Shown here piece after piece: positions 7,038-16,131 of a stretch of 49,785 nucleotides of DNA. Location of the stretch: positions 1 to 49,785 of the forward strand of contig JARKOQ010000123.1 of the NCBI GenBank assembly GCA_029976005.1, written 5' to 3'. A program made the translations under genes and the position numbers. The first letter of the stretch is position 1. Every line of letters starts with the position of its first letter. Under the pieces are notes generated by a model. That model was given only the letters and a program-made list of their open reading frames with translations, ran no database searches and had not been told where the DNA came from. The stretch comes from Aggregatilineales bacterium. Its GTDB lineage: Bacteria > Chloroflexota > Anaerolineae > Aggregatilineales > Ch27.

Positions 7038-10000
7038 CTACAGCAGCGTCACGGTATCGTCGGAGGAGAGTTTGCCCTGGGGGGGCTTGGCGGTCGCAAT
7101 GGGCAGGGTGAAGGCGAAGATCGCGCCGCCGGCGGGGTTGTCCTCGATCCAGATCTGGCCGCCGTGGGCTTCGATCGCCATCCGGCAGAAGGTCAGGCCC
7201 AGGCCCGTCCCACGCCGCCGCCCGCGCGAGCCTTCCATCTGGACGAAGCGGTTGAACAGACGCTCTTTGTAATCGTCGGGGATGCCGGGGCCGGTGTCGC
7301 TGACCTCGATGCGCACGAATCCCTCGCGCGCGGCGACGCCGGGCTGGCGGGCCGAGATGACGACGTGGCCTTCCGCCGGGGTGAACTTGAGGGCGTTGTC
7401 CACCAGATTGAGCAGCACGCGCTCGATTTGCTCCGCGTCGATGTCCAGCTCCGGCAGGTCGTAGGGCACGTCCACCGCCAGCGTGACGTCCAGTTCGCGG
7501 GCCAGCGAATCCATCTCCAGCACCACGTTGCCGCACACGGCGTTGAGGGCCACCGGCCCGCGATCCAGGTTGAGCTGGCCGCTTTCCATCTTGGCGATGT
7601 CCAGCAGCGAATCGACCAGGTTGAGCAGCTTGCGCACGGCCCGCTGGCTGGTTTCGGTCGTGGTATGCACCAGTTGGGCGTAGTCGCTGCTGGCCGGGAT
7701 CACGTCCTTGAGCAGCTTGAGGCTGGCCGTGACGGCGGTCAGCGGGCCGCGCAGGTCGTGGACGATCATCCGGCTCAGGTCCTCGCGGGTGCGGGCGACC
7801 TCCTCCTGTTCAGTCTGGTCGATGAAGACCAGCAGGAGGCCCAGCAGCGCCCCGGTTTCATCCCGCACCGGGGCGACCTGGCGGTTGATGTAAAGCTGGC
7901 GCGGCGTGTCGAGGGCGTAGGTGTGCTGGACGGCGTTTTCGCTCGCCAGATCGCCGGCCCGCAGGTCGGCCAGCAGCAGGCGCAGTTCGCTCGACGTGAA
8001 GCCCAGCCGCGCCGTGAAGAGCACCCCGGTGCCCTGGAGCAGGTCGTCGACCAGCCGCCCCACCAGCAAGGCCGGCTTGAGGCCGACCAGCCGCTCGATG
8101 TGCGGGTTGGCCAGCGAGATGCGCCCATCGCGGTCGATGAGCAGCACGCCCTCGGTCATGCTGTCCAGGATGGCCTGCATCCGGTCGCGGCCCTCGGCAA
8201 GCTGCTTGAACAGCCGCGCGTTGTCGATGGCAATCGAAGCCTGGGTGGCAAGCTGGGTCACGAAGGTCAGGTCGTCGTCCCCAAAGGCGCTGTACTGCGG
8301 GCTTTCCACCGTGATCACGCCCAGGGTCTCGCTTTCGCGCCGGATCGGTACGCTGAGCTGGCTGCGGGTGGCGGGGTTGAGCGGGACGTAATCCGGGTGC
8401 TGGCTGACGTCCTGGACGAGCACCGGCCGCCCGCTGTCGAAGACCTCGGCCGTGATCCCGGTGTTGACGTCCACCCGCTTGTCGACCTGCCCGGTGGGAT
8501 ACCCCCGGCTGGCGACCGCCTGCAAGCTCAGGCCATCCTCCGCGCCGACAACCAGCATGGCCGACTGGCTGCGCGTGCCTTCCAGGGCGCGGGCGACCAC
8601 CTGATCGAAAATCTTCTGGAGGTTCAGGGTGGAGGTCAGTTCCTGGCCGATGTCGTACAGGGCCTGCAACTGCCCGACACGTTGGTTGAGGGCGCTGTCC
8701 GTGGTGGCGTACAACCGGGCATTGTTGACCGCCAGGGCGGCCTGGACGGCGAAGGTGCGCAGCAGTTCGATCTCGTCCGTGCTGAAGGCGCGCGGCAGGT
8801 CGTAGTAGGCCGCGATCACGCCCAGCGGAAGCTCGCCGCTGACCAGCATGATCTCCACCCAGGCGTGTTTGATCTCTTCCTCCATCACCGCCCGGCGGGT
8901 CTCGTCGACCAGCGGATCGCTGTACATGTCGCTGATGATGACCGGCTGGTAGAGCGCCCGGTTGGGATCGTTCATCACCTCCGGCTGGACGATCAGGGGC
9001 GGCGGCGAGTGCTTGCTGAAGTGCTCGCTCAGGCCGATGTTGCGCACCAGACTCAGGCGGTTATCGAAGTACAGGTAGACGGCCACGGCGTCGCAGTTGG
9101 CAACCGCGACCACCGAGGACGAGACCAGATTGATGACTTTTTCCGGGGAGAGCGAGCCGGTCAGCAGGGTCGAGATGCTGTTCAGGGTGGCAAGCTGGAA
9201 GGCGCGCTCCTGGGTCTGGCCGTAGAGCTGGGCGTTTTCAATGGCGACCCCGGCCTGGGCGGCGATGTTCATCAGCAGGCGCTGGTCGCCGCTGCCCAGG
9301 AGGTGTTCCGCGTTGCCGGAAGCCACGGCGATCGCCCCCAGGGTGCGATCGGTGCCCAGGACGGGCACGCCCAGCCAGGAGTAGATCGGATCGGCGGGCG
9401 CGTCCAGCCCCAGTTCGGCCGCGCGCTGGTTGACCTGGCGCTCGATCAGCAGGGGCGTGCTGTTCTTGAGCACGTAGTCGAGCAGGGTGGCGCTGGTCTC
9501 GCGCGGTTCGCGGCTGAGCATTTCCCCGTGGCGCACGACCAGGGGGAAGTGGACGATGTTGTGCAGCGGATCGAGCAGGGCGACCGTGAAGCTGTCCACC
9601 CCCAGCAGCCCGGAGACCTGGCGGTAGATCGTCTCCAGCAGGGTATTCAGCTCCAGGTTGCTGCGCAGGGCCTGGCTGACCACCGACAGGGAGGATAGCT
9701 CGTCCAACTGCTGGCGGAAGTGGAACTGGGTGCGGCTCAGGCCGTAGACGACCAGGGTTGTCAGGACCAGGCCGGCGACGAAAATCACCCAGGAGAAGGG
9801 GTCCAGCTCGTTGGCGACGACCGCTCCCAGGATGCCAAACGGGACGGGGAGCAGGACCACCAGCCCGATCGTGAGCCAGTCCGCCCGCAGGACGCTGGCG
9901 ACCTGGCGGCCTTCCAGCCGGACGCGCAGGACGTACAGCAGCAGGTAGACCAGCACGAATCCCGCGCAGAAAGCCAGCAGCGGCAGGGCATCCTCGCCGC

Positions 10001-10445
10001 GCAGGGACGTCAGGGGCAGGCGGCCGCCCAGGGTCAGGTACAGCGCCTCGCCGACGAACAGGCTGAGGGTGAACTGGGCCATCGTCTCGGCGACGGTGCT
10101 CAGGTTGCGCACGATCATGCGCCGGCGGGGCAGCCATTCGTCGGAGCGGGCGACCTGGATCAAGCTGCCGATCAGGGAGCCGACTCCCGCCGCCCACAGG
10201 GCCTCGGCCCCGTTATCGGTGGCTCCCAGGGCCAGGAAGGCCATGATGGCGAAGGCATGCGCCGCGCTGATTTCACCCGCCGTGAGCAGGACGCCCAGAT
10301 TGAGGATGAACGCGATCAGGATGACGAACTGGAGCCAGAGACCCAGCACGCTGTCCAGGTGAACAGGCAGGTTGAGGATCAGGACGGCCAGGGTGAGCAG
10401 GCCCAGCGCCCAGGAGGTGAACGACGTGTTGCGCTTGGAGGTCAT
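7038..10445 (-). CDS. Membrane multi-GAF/PAS sensor histidine kinase (1135 aa)
   Basis: Residues about 10-255 form a polytopic membrane domain with about seven hydrophobic segments. Three GAF domains follow (about 270-420, 430-590, 615-770), then a PAS domain (about 775-890, 'RDRMQAILDSMTEGVLLIDRDG'). The HisKA segment carries His896 in 'MIVHDLRGPLTAV'. The ATPase domain has N box 'NLVDNALKF', G1 'VSDTGPGIP' and G2 'GTGLGLTFC'. It should autophosphorylate His896 in response to ligands sensed by the membrane or GAF domains. No response regulator is adjacent, so its partner lies elsewhere. It ends facing the MNT gene and starts 117 bp after the end of a second, related kinase. The Shine-Dalgarno is weak. 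Ligands are unknown. Confidence 0.9.
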   Translation of the reverse strand: MTSKRNTSFTSWALGLLTLAVLILNLPVHLDSVLGLWLQFVILIAFILNLGVLLTAGEISAAHAFAIMAFLALGATDNGAEALWAAGVGSLIGSLIQVARSDEWLPRRRMIVRNLSTVAETMAQFTLSLFVGEALYLTLGGRLPLTSLRGEDALPLLAFCAGFVLVYLLLYVLRVRLEGRQVASVLRADWLTIGLVVLLPVPFGILGAVVANELDPFSWVIFVAGLVLTTLVVYGLSRTQFHFRQQLDELSSLSVVSQALRSNLELNTLLETIYRQVSGLLGVDSFTVALLDPLHNIVHFPLVVRHGEMLSREPRETSATLLDYVLKNSTPLLIERQVNQRAAELGLDAPADPIYSWLGVPVLGTDRTLGAIAVASGNAEHLLGSGDQRLLMNIAAQAGVAIENAQLYGQTQERAFQLATLNSISTLLTGSLSPEKVINLVSSSVVAVANCDAVAVYLYFDNRLSLVRNIGLSEHFSKHSPPPLIVQPEVMNDPNRALYQPVIISDMYSDPLVDETRRAVMEEEIKHAWVEIMLVSGELPLGVIAAYYDLPRAFSTDEIELLRTFAVQAALAVNNARLYATTDSALNQRVGQLQALYDIGQELTSTLNLQKIFDQVVARALEGTRSQSAMLVVGAEDGLSLQAVASRGYPTGQVDKRVDVNTGITAEVFDSGRPVLVQDVSQHPDYVPLNPATRSQLSVPIRRESETLGVITVESPQYSAFGDDDLTFVTQLATQASIAIDNARLFKQLAEGRDRMQAILDSMTEGVLLIDRDGRISLANPHIERLVGLKPALLVGRLVDDLLQGTGVLFTARLGFTSSELRLLLADLRAGDLASENAVQHTYALDTPRQLYINRQVAPVRDETGALLGLLLVFIDQTEQEEVARTREDLSRMIVHDLRGPLTAVTASLKLLKDVIPASSDYAQLVHTTTETSQRAVRKLLNLVDSLLDIAKMESGQLNLDRGPVALNAVCGNVVLEMDSLARELDVTLAVDVPYDLPELDIDAEQIERVLLNLVDNALKFTPAEGHVVISARQPGVAAREGFVRIEVSDTGPGIPDDYKERLFNRFVQMEGSRGRRRGTGLGLTFCRMAIEAHGGQIWIEDNPAGGAIFAFTLPIATAKPPQGKLSSDDTVTLL

Positions 10446-10562
10446 AGCCCGTTCCGGCGCGACTCAGGGGCGCTGGCGGTCGGGCGCCCCGGTATATGTG
10501 CCTGATCAACCACCATATTAGCCCTGTTCGCTGTACAGGTATTTTTGCATCATACTCATTTC

Positions 10563-13500
10563 TCAGGCAATCGGCAAGGTAAAGCAGAAGGCCGCGCCGC
10601 CGTTCAAACCATCTTCTACCCAAATCTGGCCGCCGTGGGCTTCGACCGCCAGCTTGCAGAAGGTCAGGCCCAGCCCCATCCCGCGATTGCCGCGCCGGGG
10701 TTGGCCGGTCAGGCCGGTCGCGAAGCGTTCGAAGATGCGCTCGCGCGCTTCGGGGGGGACGCCGGGGCCGCGGTCGACGACCGAAACCTCGATCTGCCGG
10801 GCCTCCGGCAGGACTTCGGCGCGGATCGAGATCGTTTCGCCTTCCGGCGTGAAACGTAAGGCGTTGTCCACCAGGTTGGTGATCACGCGCCGGATCTGGG
10901 AGACATCGATCTGCACCGGCGGGAGGGGGCTGTCCAGACAATCGACCAGCTGCACCCCGGCCTTGCGGGCCAGGGGATCGAGCAGGCGCATGGCCTGCTG
11001 CACCGGCTCGCGCAGTTCGGTCGGGGCAAGCTGGAGGGGGACCCGGCCGGATTGCAGGCGGGCCACGTCCAGCAGGCTTTCGACCAGCTTGAGCAGGTTG
11101 TCGGTGCTATCCGCCGCGATCTGGAGCAGTTCCTGCACGTCGGCGGCGGCCTCCGGGATGTCGAGCAGCTCCTGGGCCGCGCTGATGCCGCCGCGCAGGG
11201 CGGTCAGCGGGCTGCGCAGGTCGTGGACGATGGTGTTGGTCAGCTCGGTGCGGGTTTCCTCCAGCAGCTTGTCTTCGGTGACGTCGCGCCAGATGAACAG
11301 GCGGCCGATGGGCGATCCGGCCACGTCCAGGACGGGCGTGCTGTTCTCCCTGATGAAGCGCAGGTGCCCGTCGGTCTGGATGCGAACCTCGCGGTGAGTC
11401 AGGCCGAGCGGGTCCGCCTTCAACTGCTGCCAGAGGTTCCGGACGGAGTCCAGGTTGAAGTCATCGGTCTGAGGCTCCCACCCACTGCGACGCATGGCGC
11501 GGAAGACGCGCAGGACATGCTGGCCGAACGGGGGGCGGGTTTCCCAGCCCAACAGGCGCATCGCCGCCGGGTTGACCTGGATCAGGCGGCCCTGCTGATC
11601 GACCAGGAACAGGCCGTCCCGCACGGTGTTGAGGATGGCCTGCATCCGGTCCCGGCCGTCGCGCACTTCCTCGTAGAGCCGCACGTTGATGATCGCCGCC
11701 GCGGCCTGGTTGGCCAGGAGTTCGAGCGCGCTGATCGTCTGTTCGTTATCGAGCGCCTGGTAGCCCGCCACGTTGAGCGTGCCGACCACCTGGCCACCGT
11801 GCTTGAGTGGGATGCTGACCAGCCGCTCCACCAGTGGAAATCCCGGCTTGTCCTCGATCAGCGGCCCCCTGTACGTCCGGGTCTGGCCGGAGCGCGCGGC
11901 CTGGTAGGTGAGTCCCCGTGGGGCCGGCGGCGCGTATTCGACGTCCTGGCGGCCGTCGCGCCACAGACTGGCCCCGAAAGTCAGCCGGTCGGCGTCGCGA
12001 TTGTAGAAGTACAGGTGGACGTCTTCGGCCTCGCCGATCGAGAGCGCCGTACGGACGACGATGCGCAGCACCTTGTCCAGGGCGGGAGTCTCCAGCAGTT
12101 CCACGGACAGGCTGCGCAGGGTGCTCAATAGCTCGATCTGGCGGCGGCGGCTTTCGGAGAGGCGCGTGCGCTCAATGGCGACGGCAGCCTGGTTGGTGAG
12201 CAGTTCGAGGGCCTGCATGGCCCCCTCGTCCAATCGCGCCGGATCGTCCACCGCCACGTTGAGCACGCCGACGGTCTGGTCGCCGCGCTTGATCGGAAAG
12301 ACGCCGATCAGCTCGGTATTCACGCCCGGTATGCGGACGAAATCCGAGCTGACGACCGGCTGGCCGGTGATCAGGCCGCGCCGTGTCAGGCCGAACGGGC
12401 CGGGGGCCGCGACTTCGATGTCCCGGCGGCCATCCCGCCACAGGCTGGCCCCAAAGATCAGGCTGTCCGTCGCGGCTTCGTAGAAATACAGGTGGACGTT
12501 GAGCGCGTCGACCATGGCCCGCGCCCGCGTGCAGACCAGATCGAGGACGGCATCCAGCGTGTCCGCAATCAGCAGTTCCATTGAAAGCTGGCGCAGGCCG
12601 GTGAGGATTTTGATCTGCTGCTGGTTGCTGGCGAACAGGCGCGTCCGTTCCAGGGCCAGCGCGCCGTGGCTGGAGAGATTCTCCAGGAAGCGCAGATGGG
12701 CCTGGGTGAAGTGAGCCGGCTCGCGGCTCTCCAGGTTGAGCACCCCCAGCGCCCGGCCTTCGTGCAGGATCGGCACGCACAGCTCGGATCGGAGCGAAGT
12801 TTCTCCCGGCGGCGCGATGTAGGCCGGCTGCTGGTGGGTATCCGCCACGTGGAGCGGCTGCCGGGTATCCAGCACGTAGCCGATCAGGCCCTTGCTCGGC
12901 AGGGGAAGGTGGCTCAGCCGCAGGCCCGAATCCCCGTCCATGCGCCAGTGGATTTCGAGCTGCTGGCCTTCGATCAGCGCGCAGGCGGTCATGTCGGCCC
13001 CGGTGACGCGGGTGGCGGCATCGAGCACGGTCAGGATGATGTCGCGCCTGTCCGTGCTGGCCGACAGGCGGCTCAGCACGTTCTCCAGCACGTTCATCTC
13101 CAGCACCCGGCTGGAGAGGGCCATTTCCGTGACCTGGTGGAAGCGCGCATTCTGGATGGCGGTGGCGCTCTGGCTGGCGATGGCCTCGGCCAGATTCATG
13201 TCCCCGGCGGAATAGACCCGGTCGCTGACCATGCCCAGGGCCAGGACGCCCAGGATTTCGCCCCGGATCACCAGGGGGGTGAGCGCGACGACTTTCAGAT
13301 TGGCCAGGCGGAGCAGGTTGCGCATGGTCGGGCCCAGGTCGTCGTCCTGGGCGTGGAACATGCGGGACCAGCGCCCCTGCATCAGCGCGGCGACCTCCGG
13401 CAGCGCGGCCAGCGGCCGGTTAAGATCGAGGGCCACGAGGTTGAGCGGGGCCTCGAACCCGCGCGCGAAGGCCGCGACTTCCAGGCGCTCCTGGCTGGAA

Positions 13501-15449
13501 TCGAGCAGGGCCAGGGTGGCCGAATCGACATCCAGCGCGTCCGCCACCCAGTCAACGACCGACTGGCAGACGCTGGGCAGGTCCAGGCTGGCGGTGAAGA
13601 TGCGGGTCGCCTCCGCCAGGTAGGCCAGCCGCTTGACGGCGTTCTGGGTTTCTTCGAACAGGCTGGCGTTTTCCACCGCGATCGCCGCCTGGCTGCCCAG
13701 CATTTCGAGCAGGTTCAGGTGGGTCGGATTGGCGGCCTGGACTTCCGGGAAGAAGAGCACCTGGAACCCGATCAGGTCCTGAATGGGCGAGATGGTGCGC
13801 TCCGCCAGGATGCTGCGTGACGAGATCAGCGGGGTCACGGTCAGGCTGCGCAGGCCGTGGGTTTCGGCCAGCGGGCGCAGCCAGTCCGTGCGCGGGTCGG
13901 CTGCGAGGTCCGGCACCACCTGGGGATGGAAGCGTTTGAGCAGCGCGTTCCAGCGAGGCGGATCGTCCCCGGAGAAGGCGCCGCCGGCCACGATCTCCAA
14001 CACCGGCTGGCTCAGTCCGACGTGGTAGACCACGGTGTATCCGGGCGTGCCCTGGTCGCGGAGCAGAACCACGCCGTGGCGCGCGCCGGTCAGGCTCAGG
14101 CTGGTGTCGCACATCTGGCGCAGGATGGTCTGGATATCCAGGCTGGCGTTGACCATGCTGGCGGTCTGGTTCACGGCGACCAGGCTGTCGGCAAGCTGGC
14201 GCGAATCGGCCAGCAGGCGGTTGTTGCGCAGGGCAATCGCGGCCTGGGAAGCCACAATCTCCAGCAAAGCCTGGTCGGTTGCGTCGAACGCCCCCGGATG
14301 GGTGGGGTGCTGGAGGGCCAGCACGCCATAAATCTCGCCGCCGCCGCGGATGGGCACGCCCAGGAACGACCGGCAGGGGCGGTTGATCGGGGCGGCGGCC
14401 AGGTTGTGGCGGGCCAGCAGCGCGTCGAACTCCCCCTCGGACAGCAGGGCGCGGCCGGTGCGCAGGATGTGCTCGGTGGGGCCGCTGCCCCAGGGCTGGG
14501 CGGGCCACTCGGCCGGACGGCGATCGCGGTAGACCAGGGGGAAATCCAGGCTGTCGCTGGCGGGGTTGTGGATCGCGATGTAGAACGTCGGGGCGTCCAG
14601 CAGGCGATTGACCTGTTGGTAGATCGCCTGGAACAGGTCTTCCACGGTCGTGGTGGCGGTCAGGGTCTGGCCGACGATGTTCAGGATGGCCAGCTCATCG
14701 ACGCGCCGGCGCAGGCTTTGGCTGGACAGCTCGATCATGCTCAGCATGATGTTGGCCAGGATCAGCAGCCACATCAGCAGGCCGAAGCCGATCCGCCCCA
14801 GTACGAACAGGGTGTTGGGCAGCAGGACCGAAAAGGCGATCAGCACGGATTCCACCAGCCCGCTGTAGAGCAGCACCGCGCCCAGGGGCTGGACCATGAC
14901 CTCGTGCTGGATCAGCCGGCGCAGTACCAGGCGAATGAGCAGCCCGCTGACCAGCAGCACGATCAGCGGGAGCAGGTCGCGGCCGGTCAGGTTGATCAGC
15001 GGGGTCTGGCCGCCCACGGCGGCGTAGCCGATCGCGCTGCCCAGCAGCCCGCCGCCCAAAATGGCGGCGTTCCGCCCGATCCGGATCAGGTTGGCGCGGC
15101 GCTCGGCCTGGCCGAGCGGATCCAGGAAGGAGAGCAGCAGGGAGAGCAGCGATCCGCCGAGCAGGGTCAGCAGGGCGGGCAGCAGGCCAAAGGAAAGCAG
15201 CGCGGCGGTGACCGGCACCAGGGCCGCCGGAACCAGCTCGGTGGGGCGGAAGTCCTGACTCTGCCTGTCCAGCAGGGCGAACAGAATGACGTAGGAGGCC
15301 CAGGCGGAATAGAGGAAGGGCAGCCCGGTTTTCGGGGGGAACAGCAGCAGCCCAATCAGGATGGACCCGGCCAGGAGCACGGCCAGATGGGTACGGCGGG
15401 GCGCCTCGCGCATGAGCGCCAGAAGAGGAGCCGTGGGCGACGAATTCAT
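10563..15449 (-). CDS. Giant membrane sensor histidine kinase with six GAF domains (1628 aa)
   Basis: Residues about 20-245 form a polytopic membrane domain. Six GAF domains follow at about 270-410, 430-585, 600-760, 785-935, 950-1090 and 1105-1255. A PAS domain (about 1265-1390, 'RDRMQAILNTVRDGLFLVDQ') precedes HisKA with His1409 ('TIVHDLRSPLTAL'). The ATPase domain has 'NLVDNALRF', 'VVDRGPGVP' and 'GMGLGLTFC'. GAF5 and GAF6 look like a tandem duplication: both carry 'FGASLWRDGR' at equivalent sites. The GGAGA Shine-Dalgarno about 9 bases before the ATG decides the start. The gene is transcribed toward the 1135-aa kinase and the two could form one unit. No receiver protein is adjacent. At 1628 residues it is far longer than a typical histidine kinase. 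Confidence 0.9.
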   Translation of the reverse strand: MNSSPTAPLLALMREAPRRTHLAVLLAGSILIGLLLFPPKTGLPFLYSAWASYVILFALLDRQSQDFRPTELVPAALVPVTAALLSFGLLPALLTLLGGSLLSLLLSFLDPLGQAERRANLIRIGRNAAILGGGLLGSAIGYAAVGGQTPLINLTGRDLLPLIVLLVSGLLIRLVLRRLIQHEVMVQPLGAVLLYSGLVESVLIAFSVLLPNTLFVLGRIGFGLLMWLLILANIMLSMIELSSQSLRRRVDELAILNIVGQTLTATTTVEDLFQAIYQQVNRLLDAPTFYIAIHNPASDSLDFPLVYRDRRPAEWPAQPWGSGPTEHILRTGRALLSEGEFDALLARHNLAAAPINRPCRSFLGVPIRGGGEIYGVLALQHPTHPGAFDATDQALLEIVASQAAIALRNNRLLADSRQLADSLVAVNQTASMVNASLDIQTILRQMCDTSLSLTGARHGVVLLRDQGTPGYTVVYHVGLSQPVLEIVAGGAFSGDDPPRWNALLKRFHPQVVPDLAADPRTDWLRPLAETHGLRSLTVTPLISSRSILAERTISPIQDLIGFQVLFFPEVQAANPTHLNLLEMLGSQAAIAVENASLFEETQNAVKRLAYLAEATRIFTASLDLPSVCQSVVDWVADALDVDSATLALLDSSQERLEVAAFARGFEAPLNLVALDLNRPLAALPEVAALMQGRWSRMFHAQDDDLGPTMRNLLRLANLKVVALTPLVIRGEILGVLALGMVSDRVYSAGDMNLAEAIASQSATAIQNARFHQVTEMALSSRVLEMNVLENVLSRLSASTDRRDIILTVLDAATRVTGADMTACALIEGQQLEIHWRMDGDSGLRLSHLPLPSKGLIGYVLDTRQPLHVADTHQQPAYIAPPGETSLRSELCVPILHEGRALGVLNLESREPAHFTQAHLRFLENLSSHGALALERTRLFASNQQQIKILTGLRQLSMELLIADTLDAVLDLVCTRARAMVDALNVHLYFYEAATDSLIFGASLWRDGRRDIEVAAPGPFGLTRRGLITGQPVVSSDFVRIPGVNTELIGVFPIKRGDQTVGVLNVAVDDPARLDEGAMQALELLTNQAAVAIERTRLSESRRRQIELLSTLRSLSVELLETPALDKVLRIVVRTALSIGEAEDVHLYFYNRDADRLTFGASLWRDGRQDVEYAPPAPRGLTYQAARSGQTRTYRGPLIEDKPGFPLVERLVSIPLKHGGQVVGTLNVAGYQALDNEQTISALELLANQAAAAIINVRLYEEVRDGRDRMQAILNTVRDGLFLVDQQGRLIQVNPAAMRLLGWETRPPFGQHVLRVFRAMRRSGWEPQTDDFNLDSVRNLWQQLKADPLGLTHREVRIQTDGHLRFIRENSTPVLDVAGSPIGRLFIWRDVTEDKLLEETRTELTNTIVHDLRSPLTALRGGISAAQELLDIPEAAADVQELLQIAADSTDNLLKLVESLLDVARLQSGRVPLQLAPTELREPVQQAMRLLDPLARKAGVQLVDCLDSPLPPVQIDVSQIRRVITNLVDNALRFTPEGETISIRAEVLPEARQIEVSVVDRGPGVPPEARERIFERFATGLTGQPRRGNRGMGLGLTFCKLAVEAHGGQIWVEDGLNGGAAFCFTLPIA

Positions 15450-15759
15450 CCGTGCCGATTCTCCTGGGGAGCGTCAACCTGCCTGGAACATGCTCCTGCG
15501 CCGCTGGGATGGACAGGAGGGACCTGGATCAAAGAGCGCGATTCGTTGATGGCCCCGAATGTCTTGAAAAGGGAGGAGGCCAACGAAATCAGTGTGAACG
15601 CAGCCTGCCAAAATCATTGGAGCAGAATTTAGGCTTCTTCTTCATTATACACCAGCCGTTAACGAATGACATACCCGCACACAAACACAAACCCTTCTCT
15701 GCGGGCCGATTTTACCGATCTAAGACTGGCGGCGATGATATAACGAAGGCCGATGATTC
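15450..15759. other. 310-bp intergenic region upstream of the giant kinase
   Basis: It separates two minus-strand genes. It is more A/T-rich than its surroundings between about 15590 and 15760. It holds the kinase promoter (TATAAT at 15644-15649, minus strand), which implies a leader of nearly 190 bases. No hairpin terminator with a U-run was seen for the glutaredoxin-like gene that ends at 15760. No repeat block was recognised. Confidence 0.5.
15644..15649 (-). promoter_or_regulatory. -10 box TATAAT of the giant kinase gene
   Basis: Perfect TATAAT on the minus strand. A weak TGTCAT at -35 distance (16-base spacer) is the best partner. Confidence 0.5.
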
Positions 15760-16092
15760 TTACTGTCCCAGAAAGCCGCGCGCGAGCAGCCAGACGGCGA
15801 GTTGCTGGGCGTCCGGCTCGGTGATCATCACGCCACGATCGATCCCGCGCGGGCTGGCTCCCTGCGCCAGGGGCGCGGGTGGGGCTATGGGCAGGTCGCT
15901 GCCCGGCTCGGCGACCAGGATCGTCGGTACGGAGAGGAAGCCGGTCCAGCCCAGCAGGCGCTCTCGCGCCGCCGGGTCCTGGTCGATATTGACTTCGCGG
16001 TAGGGCAGGCCGTTGTCCCGCAACACCTGGCGGGCCAGGCTGACCCAGGGGCAGGTCGCCGTACGGGTATACATGACCAGTTCTTGCGCCAT
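15760..16092 (-). CDS. Glutaredoxin-like protein, monothiol (CPWV)
   Basis: This 110-residue protein has the thioredoxin fold: beta strand 'LVMYTRTATCPW', helix, 'YREVNIDQDP', then 'GFLSVPTILV' with the conserved cis-Pro. Only the first Cys of the CXXC site remains (Cys14; CPWV), so it is monothiol. Such proteins reduce glutathionylated or similar disulfides, or handle Fe-S clusters; which applies here is unknown. The last 35 residues ('GIDRGVMITEPDAQQLAVWLL') are an extension beyond the usual length of about 80. It lies 39 bp downstream of the amidase gene on the same strand, so the two are probably co-transcribed. Confidence 0.75.
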   Translation of the reverse strand: MAQELVMYTRTATCPWVSLARQVLRDNGLPYREVNIDQDPAARERLLGWTGFLSVPTILVAEPGSDLPIAPPAPLAQGASPRGIDRGVMITEPDAQQLAVWLLARGFLGQ

Positions 16093-16131
16093 GATGTCAA
16101 ACCATCCTCAGGTGGGCGGAAAGCGCGCTGA

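Noticed and set aside
6966..9698. A 910-codon open frame antisense to the 1135-aa kinase
   Set aside because: Same cause: a shadow of codon bias. It has no start signal and no recognisable domain.
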